Assembly: GCF_022539315.1 (NCBI RefSeq)
Contig: NC_066326.1
Span: 16,756,601-16,820,600 of the forward strand
Direction: 5' to 3'
Origin: Serinus canaria
Taxonomy: Eukaryota; Chordata; Aves; Passeriformes; Fringillidae
DNA: 64,000 nucleotides
Position numbers and translations under genes: made by a program. Under the pieces are notes generated by a model, which saw only the letters and a program-made list of their open reading frames with translations, made no database searches and was not told the DNA's origin. Each line of letters begins with the position of its first letter. The first letter of the stretch is position 1. Of the stretch, positions 30,101 to 38,500 are shown in pieces.

Positions 30101-32337
30101 AGGACAATGTCAGGGGGACCCAGGGGAAAGGGCTGCCCTGGCCATAGCACTCCAGAAATGGATCTGGGTGCTGCAGTGGGCTGGAAGTGCTGCCAGGCAG
30201 CGAGGAACCAGCTCCTTCCCCTGGCTGCCCCCCCCAGCACTGAGACATTGCCAGTGTCCCATTTTGTGATGCTCTGGGGTGCCCACGGGGCTGAGGCAGC
30301 CCCAGTGCCCCATGGCAGGCCCCACACTGAGCCCCACAGCCAGGGGTGGGAGCCGCTGCAGCCGCACTCATCTGGCTTATGGAAACCAGCTGCGGCAGGC
30401 AGAGAGCAGCTGGCACCGGGCCGGGAAGGGCCGCCCGGGGGAGCGGGGCCGGGGGTCCCGGCGGTGGGGAACCAGGGAGGGAGAGCGGGGGTGGGGGCAG
30501 GCCCAGATTGGGACCGTCTGGGCTATAGAGGCCCCTTTGTCTGGGGGTTTATGGCGTGCGAGGCAGCCCTTCCGGCACGGCAGGAAGCGCCGATTGGAAC
30601 CAGATTGGCCCGGGGGGCCCAGGGCCGGGGGCAGGAAGAGGGGGAGGGAGGGAGGCGACTGCACTGCCTTGAGCGGGCTCCAGCACCACTTCGGGCTGAT
30701 GGCTGCCCCACGGCCCCCTCAAACCCCATGCCCAGCCCTGTGCCATCCTGGCTGCAGTGTCCCTGGGTTGGCATCCTCCCTGGATGGAGGATGCTGCTGG
30801 GTCTGGCCATGCCCTCAGGTCCCTGCGGCAGCACCCAACACCTCCATGTGCCAGGGTGAGGACGCCCAGTGTGACATTTCACACCCGGCTGCTTGGCTGT
30901 GGTGGGAACACACGTCCCCAAGGCCTGCTTGGTGTGACCCATGTCCCCATGGGGACCTGGGGAGCCCATGTTGGGGGCCAGCCTTGTCTGGAGGAATATG
31001 CTTCCCAGGGCCAGAGCGATGCACTTAGGTGGTGGAGGGCCAGGCCATGGCTTTCCCTTTGTGCCCCGGTGAGGATGGGGTTAAACCCTTCTCTCCACCA
31101 GTGGGATAAGTGCTGGCAGCAGAAGGCGGAGGTGAGAAGGCAGCAGAAAGCAGGAGGGAGAGTGACCAGGTGTGAACACCCCTCCTGAGTGGGGCTGGGG
31201 CCAGGCGGGCAGTGCTGGCACTGCCTGCAGCGAGGGCAGATGGCCGAGTAGCCCTGCCAGACGGCGCGGGGCCGCGTCCGGCGCTCGGCCCCAGGCTTGG
31301 CACTACACTGGTCTCCTTGGGCTGGAGCAGGGGTCGTGGGGCCACAGGCATGAGAAGAGATTATTGTGTGGGGCTGGGCAAAGCTTCAATGGCCTTTTGT
31401 GCGCCTGTCCTGGCCTGGGGCTAGGGGCAGCGCCGGCCCCACACTGACCCTTAAGTGGACCCCAGCAGTGCTGGGGGGATAGTTGTGTCCCCCACTGCCT
31501 CTGCAACACCATGGTGTCCCCATCACCCTGCCCATTTGCCTGCCCTGATGTCCCCCAGCCCTTGTGCTGCACCAGTCCCTGCCCCATGGGGCTGGTCAGC
31601 CAGGATCTGGGGTGCCAGTGCTGGCTGCTATCCCCTGGCAGTACGGCGGGCGGGAGTGGAGCTGCTGGGACCGGCTGGAGATGCGGGCAGTCGGCGCAGA
31701 TGGGCAGGCAATGACAGTGCAGGAGGTGCTGGACTGGCTGCAGGTGAGCCCAGCTCTGTCAGCACTCAGGTCACCCTGGGGCATGCACGGCCAGATCCTG
31801 ACACCCACCTCTTGCAGAGGACGCATGGCTGGACCGTGACCACGCTCTTGTGTGGTGACATCGTGCTCTATGACAGCAAGGCAGATGCAGAGACACGGGC
31901 CCGGCAGCAGGCACAGAGGTAGGTCCATGGCTCCAGGGCCCAATCCTGCCGGGGCGGGGGGGGGCTTCCAGCCCCCACTGCCTCAATCCTGAGCCACTCC
32001 AGCTGCAGTGCAGCTCCCAGACGGCTGCTGGATAAACATCCTGCCGGCAGCACTTCCCGTAGCGGGACCCCTGCCCGGCCCCTTGCTGCCGGCCCCTGCA
32101 TCCCACCAGCCTGGCCGGACACCTCTGAGGGGCCCAAGGCACCCCCGGAGCACTCAGCCAGGCCTTGGGGAACAAGCCAATGTCCCCCAAACCCCCTTTT
32201 TCTGCTACAGGTTATCCAAGAGTTTGGAGGATGCCAGGATGCTGCAGCAGCAGGACCTGGAGCTGCTGTATATATGCGAGGGAGAGGATGCTGAGGCTGA
32301 AGATACCCGTCCCCCTCTCCTGTGCTCCCTACCTTGA
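24191..32337 (+). CDS. UBA7: Ubiquitin-like modifier-activating enzyme 7 (UBA7, ISG15 E1), 24 exons
   Basis: UBA7 is the E1 that adenylates ISG15 and loads it on its catalytic cysteine in mammals. Exons are 24191-24231, 24319-24484, 25195-25329, 25397-25503, 25689-25779, 25891-26032, 26145-26242, 26349-26495, 26575-26733, 26897-27004, 27084-27164, 27249-27404, 27503-27668, 27746-27942, 28170-28234, 28392-28566, 28680-28754, 29139-29341, 29401-29596, 29684-29770, 29845-30036, 31642-31743, 31818-31918 and 32211-32337. All junctions keep phase, giving 1038 residues (human 1012). Visible are the inactive adenylation half ([14 protein letters not shown]), the active half with the [10 protein letters not shown] nucleotide loop and [14 protein letters not shown], the catalytic Cys584 (TGT at 27898-27900) in [10 protein letters not shown], the [20 protein letters not shown] block, and a C-terminal ubiquitin-fold domain. 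The exon 18 donor at 29342 is required to keep frame. UBA7 rather than UBA1 follows from the synteny with INKA1 and CDHR4 and from closer alignment. Confidence 0.95.
24525..25010. repeat. Minisatellite in UBA7 intron 2 rich in 5' splice-site-like words
   Basis: About a dozen degenerate units of roughly 35-45 bp fill most of the 710 bp intron 2. The shared core is CCCAGTAACAGGTACAGGTA followed by TGGATGGG and a G/C-rich spacer. Many units contain CAGGTA, which matches a vertebrate splice donor. The period is irregular and there is no open frame. Confidence 0.8.
28839..28884. repeat. 25-bp tandem duplication in UBA7 intron 17
   Basis: GGAATACTGAACTGTAGTTG occurs at 28839 and again at 28864, with a four-base linker. 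This is a recent two-copy duplication; the rest of the 384 bp intron (28755-29138) shows nothing else. Confidence 0.85.
30037..31641 (+). other. UBA7 intron 21 (1.6 kb)
   Basis: Largest intron of UBA7, between the last adenylation-domain exon and the ubiquitin-fold exons. It contains the CpG/NF-Y-motif element at 30400-30680 and a smaller CpG-rich patch near 31235-31300. No protein similarity is recognised in its open frames. Confidence 0.8.
30400..30680. promoter_or_regulatory. Internal CpG-rich element with three ATTGG boxes
   Basis: The GC content and CpG density here resemble the genuine promoters of this window. ATTGG (inverted CCAAT, NF-Y) occurs at 30507-30511, 30593-30597 and 30604-30608, the last two 11 bp apart, beside purine-rich and GC-box-like runs and a CTATAGAG word near 30522. 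Promoter or enhancer activity is inferred. Confidence 0.4.
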
Positions 32338-32366
32338 GCAAGGGGCCAGCACCTCCTGCCCCATGC

Positions 32367-32372
32367 AATAAA
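32367..32372 (+). terminator. UBA7 poly(A) signal AATAAA
   Basis: AATAAA lies 29 bases after the UBA7 stop and about 120 bp from the opposing INKA1 signal. Confidence 0.85.
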
Positions 32373-32489
32373 AGCTGCAGGCTGCAATAGCCCTACTTGC
32401 AAAACCCCCCTGCTTGCCCGTGCCTGGAGTCAGGGCACAGGCATTCCCTTTGATAAACGCTGCGGCACCCAGACCGTATAAAACGGGGG

Positions 32490-32495
32490 TTTATT
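32490..32495 (-). terminator. INKA1 poly(A) signal AATAAA
   Basis: TTTATT on the plus strand reads AATAAA on the minus strand, 29 bases beyond the INKA1 stop. UBA7 and INKA1 are therefore tail-to-tail with very short 3'UTRs. Confidence 0.8.
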
Positions 32496-32524
32496 TACAG
32501 GGTGGGGGTGCCGCAGCAGCAGGG

Positions 32525-34758
32525 CTAAATGTAGCCGATAACGTCGTTGCAGATGATGGGCTGACGGCTGCGGCTGTTCATCAAGGCGGTGAAGCGGTGG
32601 AAGTCCGTGGCCAGCTGGGCGATGTTGCTGTGGGACTGGTGGAAGCAGGCACCCTTGGGCTGTCCCCCCAGCCCCAGCGGGCAGGAGAAACGCTTGGTGG
32701 CATCGCGGCCCCCCGACCGGGCGCCGTCGGCCCCCCGGGGCCGGGCCATGTTGGCCAGCTTACGGCGCACGTTGCCCGAGAGGCTAAGAAGGAAGGCGGG
32801 GGGCTTGGCCAGCCGGCGGGAGGGCTCGGCGGGGGCCCGGCGACGCGGTTCGGCGCCCACCTCGGGCAGGTCCATCCAGTTCTCCACCAGGTCAGCGAAG
32901 CAGTTGTCGCCCAGCACCAGAGGCTGCCGGTTCCGGCTCTGCGACAGCAGCGCTACGGTCCAGTCCTGCGTGTCGGCGGGCTCTAGGGCCCGCCACTGTT
33001 CCAGGCAGGCGTCCGAGGTGGATTTGGGGCGGACACGGCGGGCGGGGGCGGGCGGTGGGGCGGCGGGGCCGGCGGAAAGCCGGTGTGCCCGTTGGCAGGG
33101 CAGCAGATGCCGGCGCCGCACGGGCGCCTCCTCTTCCCTCCAGGTGCCCCCCGACGTCTCCGAGTACCCCGAGTCGAACTCCAGGCTGCGCTCGCTGGCC
33201 GGGGGAGAGCGAGCGGCCGGGCCCCCCCCTTCCTCCTCCTCGCCGCCGGGATCCAGGCTGCAGGCCGAGTCCGCCGCCGAGCCGGGGCGCGGGGCGCGGG
33301 GGCCCGGCCCCGTCGCCCTTCCGGGGGGGTGCGGCGTCTGCCGCGTGCCGTGCATGTGGGCCCGCGGCGTCGGCCCCGCGTCCCGCCGGCACCACTGCAG
33401 GGAAAGGGCACGTCAGTACATCGTCACCGCGCCCGGCCAGCACCGCCATCCCCGTCCCACCCTCCTCGGCAACCCGCGCCCCCCCGCCCCGGCTCGTGGG
33501 GGCTTCGCTGGCGCAATGGGCGTGCGGCAGGGTGCGGAGAGCGGGCCGCAGGTCCCGGCTTGCCTCCAGCCCCGGGCCCCGCTTTCCTGCGGCTCCTGCG
33601 CGGAGCCGGCCGGCGTGCAGCGGCTTGTCGGGTGAGCAAGCAGGCACCCAGCCCCGGCCGTGCCTGCGGGAAATGACAGAGGGCCACGGCACGTAGGAGC
33701 GGGCGCTCCACTGCCCCCCCGACAGCCCCTCGAGTGCCCCCTTCTCGGTGGAAAGGCAGTCGGGACGCCCCTCCGGCAGAGTGCCACTCGGTGGCACGGG
33801 GCCAGCGGCAGCCCCGGGGCACCCGAGGGTGCTGGGGTGGGGCTCTGCCCCCGCGCGTCGGCAGGGCCACCCACCCACCCTGTGCCCTGCAGCTGGGGAC
33901 ACCCCAGGTGACGTCAGGGGGCAGCCAGGCCTGCACACAAGGCCCGGGACCCCCCAAACGCCGGAAAACAGAGGGGACCAAGGCAGCCAGGGCTGAACGG
34001 AGCACGGCCGGGCGGGCGCTGGAAGGGACTGCTGGCTCCCGCAGCCGGGCCGCTCCTCGCTCTTGAATTCCTATTGTCTGAACCCAAAAGCAGGGTGTTA
34101 CGTCCGCTTTCCTTTCCGCGCTGGAGTCGCGGGAAGCTGAGTGTGCAGGAGGGATTGCTTCCAGGACCGATAATTCTGTCCTCTCTGGCTGGCCCTGACA
34201 CAGCTGCTGGCAGGGCCGTCCTTGTCCCTCTTCACGTCCCCGTGCAAATCCCTGTCCCTCTCCCCGCTGGCTGGGACCCTCTCATCCAGCTCTAGTGGCA
34301 TTGTGCCACCACTCCGAGCCGCCCAGTCCTGCTGCTGGCCGGGAACACTGGGGCAGCCGGTTGTGAGGTGCTGGGTAAGCATGTGGCAGGCCCAGGAGAG
34401 CCGAAGGGCCACCCTGTCACCGCCGTCCCTCGTGGCAGCCCAGGTGGGTGGCAGGGTGGCAGCTCCGGGGGGACGGTGCCGCTGGCACCTTGACAGCTGG
34501 ACACTGTGGCCGCTGGCCACCCGTGTCCCCACACCGCCAGGGTCCCGCCGGGCACACACGTCCCCCGCGCCGCCTTTTGCCTCGCGTGTAATGTCACGGC
34601 CTTGATGTCACGGTCAGAGCCCGGACGTCACGGCAGTCCCGCAGTCCCGGGGCGGCGGGGCGCGGGCACGGTGGTCCCGTCCCGTCCCGTTCCCTCCCGG
34701 TGCCCGCGGCGGCACTCACCCGGTCGGCGCCTAGCTCGTCTGGGCGGGCGTTATGCAT
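32525..34758 (-). CDS. INKA1: PAK4 inhibitor INKA1 (FAM212A), two exons
   Basis: INKA1 binds and inhibits the kinase PAK4 through its Inka box, affecting the cytoskeleton and neural-crest behaviour. Exon 1 is 34758-34720 (13 codons beginning MHNAR, like MHSAR in human, donor CGG|GTGAGT). Exon 2 is 33394-32525 (acceptor CTGCAG). Phase 0 gives 302 residues. Conserved blocks are FDSGYSETSGGTW, RPKSTSDACLEQW, the Inka box LLSQSRNRQPLVLGDNCFA continuing to DLVENWMDLPE, and the C-terminal FHRFTALMNSRSRQP ending in NDVIGYI. The region between the first two blocks is Pro/Arg-rich and disordered in character. An internal ATG at 33355 starts the longest single-exon frame, but exon 1 supplies the family N-terminus. 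It is head-to-head with CDHR4 and tail-to-tail with UBA7. Confidence 0.95.
33395..34719 (-). other. INKA1 intron (1.3 kb)
   Basis: Non-coding GC-rich sequence. The only feature noted is a cluster of three GTCACGG words near exon 1 (34593-34633), described separately. Open frames on both strands look like composition artefacts. Confidence 0.75.
34591..34633. promoter_or_regulatory. Cluster of three CRE/ATF-like sites
   Basis: GTCACGG is present at 34593-34599, 34607-34613 and 34627-34633. Two copies extend to near-CREs, TGATGTCA (34603-34610) and GGACGTCA (34623-34630), each one base from TGACGTCA. The cluster lies about 90-130 bp downstream of INKA1 exon 1. Function is inferred. Confidence 0.35.
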
Positions 34759-35230
34759 GCCCGGTCCTGCTCCCCCGGCGGCGCTCCCGGCCCTGCTCTC
34801 AGAGCCGCCGGTGCCGGTGGCGAAGCGGCAGCGACAGCGGACGGAGCGCCCGGCCGTGCCCGCTGCCTCCCGGCGCTGCCCGGCGGCCCCGCCCCGCCCC
34901 GCCCCGGCCAATGGGGCTGCCGTAACGTGAGCCCGGCCCGCACCGGCACCGCCGCCCCGGGGCCCCGCCCCGCCCACGGACCCCTCCCCGCCGCCCCGGG
35001 GCCCCGCGCCGGGCACCACCCGGGCACCTTCGGGCCAGAAGGGATCCGTGTCCCGGCCGGCGGCATTTCGGGCACCGGGGCTCCCGCAGCTTGGTATGCC
35101 CCGTCGGGAAGGAGGGCAGCCCCGGTACAGAGCCCCGGCGGAGGCATCCCCCGTCGGCACTCCACGCCACCGGGCCGCCAGAGCCGGGCTGGGCGCTGGA
35201 GGAGGGAAGGGAAGAGTGACCCGGGCCGTG
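34759..35230. promoter_or_regulatory. INKA1 CpG-island promoter
   Basis: Dense CpG sequence upstream of the minus-strand INKA1 start, with GC boxes (CCCCGCCCC runs near 34890-34900 and 34970) and a CCAAT box at 34908-34912, about 150 bp upstream of the ATG. No TATA box is evident. Confidence 0.6.
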
Positions 35231-35237
35231 GTGCCCG

Positions 35238-35298
35238 TTAATTGGGAGCTAATAGCGCTTAATGGGGATTCCGGGAGAAGCGGCACTGGTTTGCAAAT
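35238..35298. promoter_or_regulatory. AT island with homeodomain and octamer motifs between INKA1 and CDHR4
   Basis: Inside an otherwise very GC-rich gap, TTAATT (35238-35243), CTAAT (35249-35253), TTAAT (35259-35263) and the octamer-like TTTGCAAAT (35290-35298) sit within 61 bp. This is the pattern of a homeodomain/POU enhancer or proximal element serving either divergent gene. Motifs are seen; function is inferred. Confidence 0.4.
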
Positions 35299-35534
35299 GA
35301 ACGAGAACACGGCCAAAAATTACCTCCCACCTAATTTTCCCGGTTCCCGAGCGTGCCGCGTGGTGAAGCGGCGTGGGGTGGCAGCCAAACCCCACGGAGC
35401 TGCGAGTGGCGACGGGCTGGGAGCGGCGGCGTGCAGAGCCGGGGGCACTGGAGCCTTGCCCTGTCCCTCCCCTGGCCGGGACGGCCACCATGGGTGGGGA
35501 TGGACGGCATGACGCCGGGCCGGGGTGGTGCCCA

Positions 35535-35548
35535 GCAGCCCTGGCAAC
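35535..35548. promoter_or_regulatory. Candidate RFX X-box just upstream of CDHR4
   Basis: GCAGCC, a two-base spacer and GGCAAC fit the X-box pattern GYNRCC-N2-RGYAAC. The site lies 33 bp before the CDHR4 ATG at 35582. RFX factors bind such sites in promoters of ciliary genes. Confidence 0.45.
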
Positions 35549-35581
35549 CGGCTGCAGCTTGTCCCAAACACCCAGCGAGCC

Positions 35582-38500
35582 ATGGGCATGCACGGACACC
35601 TCACCTTCCTCCTCCTCAGCCTCTGTGCCCCGGGTAGGTGCTTCAAGGTCACAGTGTTCAGGGCAACCTTTGCCAGATCGTGGGTGGATGACTGAGAGGA
35701 AGGCAACAGGGAAGAGGCTCTCCTGGGTTGCTCCCAAATTCCTGGGGCTGACCCCAGGACGGGCAGAGGGATTGGCAGCTGCCTGGCTGGGTTGAGGCGG
35801 GGAAGGGGCTCCGGACATTGCCCGGGTGTCCTCAGGGTGTCCTCAGCATTGCCAGGATGTTACTGGGGCTTCTTTTTGGCATCACTGTGGCATTTCCAGA
35901 CACCACTGGGGTTTCATAAGAACATCTCACATAGGGAATTCTGGGGCCTCCCCAGGGCATTGCCAGGGCACACTTGGCAGGCTGCAATGACACTCTCCTC
36001 TTTGCAGGGACTTTCGTCAGAGCAACGGGTAAGAGCAGGGTGTTTGGACCCAGCTGTGTCTGCCTGGGAAAGCTGTGCCTGCATTGGTGCTTAGAGCTCC
36101 ATAAGCACAGCTGCATGAGCCATCAGTAGTCCCTGGGATCTTCCACCAGTCCTGCCTGACCTGCCACGTGTTGTGGCCCTGAGTGAGGACACAGTGTCAG
36201 GCACCCACGTCACTGAGGTGACCGTGTCCTGCAGCAACTCAAGCAGCAGTCCCAATGTCACCCTGGATAGCACCGAGCCCGACCACCCCTTCAACTCCAT
36301 CGCCATCAGCTCTGACCCCACGGATGCTACCACATTCCGGGCAGAGGTGTGGCTGGGGAATAGGGAGTGGGGCAGGAGCTGGCAGGCACCCTGCTGAGTG
36401 ACTGTGTCCCCATGGCAGGTGACACTGCGTGCTGGTGCAGAGCTCGATGCCCGCCGTATGAACCAGTACACACTGATCCTGCGGGCTGCTTGTCCTGGTG
36501 AGGATGAGGTGCAAGAGCGGCTCTTTGTGCGGGTGACAGCAGGGCATGTGCTGCGCTGTGACAGCCCCTTTGCCAGTGCAGGTAGGAACAGGGGGGCACA
36601 GGGCAGTGGGGGCTGTGGGTGCCAGCCAGCACCAAGCTCCCACAGCTCTGCTGTGCTCCAGAGGGTGATGTGGTGCAGGTGTTGGCAGATGTGGCGCCCC
36701 GGACACCCCTGTACGCGGTGCTGCCACAGCCACTCAGTGGGCTGACGGTGAGTGGCACCTCCCTGGGGGCCACACCCCCAGAGAAGAGAGCAGTCTTGGG
36801 GACAGCAGAACCCCGGGTATGGAGGAGGGGGACAGGGGTTCCCATCACCTTCCTTTCTGCAGTTCAGGCTCCGAAACCGCAACACACCACTCACGCTAAC
36901 CCGCCGGGGCCTGGTGCTGGCACCTGACAATGGTTTTGATCCCAGCAAGGACGCCCAGGTGCGCACCAGCAACCTCAGGCTGGTCACAGCCACCTCTCAG
37001 TCCACTGGGGCTTAGCCCCTCCCTGGCCACAGCTCTCCACATCCTGCTCTGCCCATTAGGCCCCTGTCTACCCCTGGACCCACAAGTGCTCCAGCCCTGT
37101 CCCCATCCCCTTCTGCATCTCAAGTCCTGTCCATATCCTCATCCCTGTCTGTATTCCTGACCATTCTAGTCTCCAGCTCATACTCATCTCCATCTTCATG
37201 CTCTTCCCACCTCTGTTCCTACTCCAAGCCCCATTCTCATCTCTTGCCCCCTCTCTTTGTCTCTGTTCCTGTCTCTAAACATTGCTATTTCCATCCCTGT
37301 CCCAATCCTGTCATTGGTGCCACATGGGGCTGTCCCACAGCTGCCCCGGTGCTGGCCTACAGACATTCCGCTTGGAGATTGAGGTGATGGATCGTCACGG
37401 GCACAACTGCAGTGGGGCTGTAAGGGTGGAAGTGCTGCCATCACGCCGTCCCCGTGTCACCTTCCCGTGAGTGGGGCTGGGCCAGGAGGGGGGTGCTGGT
37501 GGCACCAGGCTGTGCCACAATGCCCACCTCACCTGCAGTGAGCCACACCGGGCTGTGACAGTGACAGAAGGCATTGGCCCCTGGGAGGTGGTCACACAGG
37601 TCCATGCCAGAGGTGACAATGTCCGCTATGCCATCCTTGCTCCTGTGGCTCCTGCGCTCTTTACTATTGATGAGGGTGAGCATGGCAGCAGGATCCCCAA
37701 GGACACCCTGTCCCTGTCCTTGTGCCTAGTGTGAGGCCATGGCTCCTCCTGTAGTGACAGGTGAGATCCACAGCACCCAGCAGCTGCAGGTGATCCGTGC
37801 CCACCTCCTCATCCGGGCTTACAACGCGCTGCACCCTGATGACCACGCCACCGCCACGGTCAATGTCACCGTGCAGGGGACAGACCGCCTGGCACCAAGA
37901 TGTGACCCGGCCATCTTCGTGTATGGTTCAGGGGGGAGTGGGCTGCATGGACTCTCTGCTAAACCCAAGACCTGGGACAGAGGCTGAGCTGCTGGCTGCC
38001 CCGCCACAGGTCCCAGGTGTCCGAAACCATGTCCCCTGGCAGCACGTTGGTGACACTGAGGTGCACCGGCTCCACCAGCACTGATGGGTGTCTGCACTAT
38101 GCTCTTGAGGGGCCTCCCTCATCCCGCTCCCACTTCTGCATGGAGGGGCCACAGCTGAAGGTGAGTGGGGCCATGGGCAGTGCCCAGGTGGACAGCAAGC
38201 CCAGACCCCGGAGCCCAGTGGGACAATGGGACCCTGTGACATGTGCCATCATGCCAGGTTCTGAGTCAGGGCTCCTCAGGGCTCCCTGTTCCCCAAGACC
38301 TGCTTGTTTCTCCTCACTTGCTCCCTCCTTCTCCCCTGGCATCACAGCTTTGTGGGACACCCTGGCTATGTGGGATACTCTGGCTTTGCAGAGCATCTGA
38401 GCTTTGCAGAGCACCTCAGCTCTTCTTGACTCTCCCCTCCTGGCTTGGCAGGTCAACACCACCCTGGACTATGACTCGGAGTCCATGGCTGCTCTGGGCT

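Noticed and set aside
32589..33635. 348-codon plus-strand frame opposite INKA1
   Set aside because: It is antisense to the conserved INKA1 exon and its GC-rich flank; no domain is seen.
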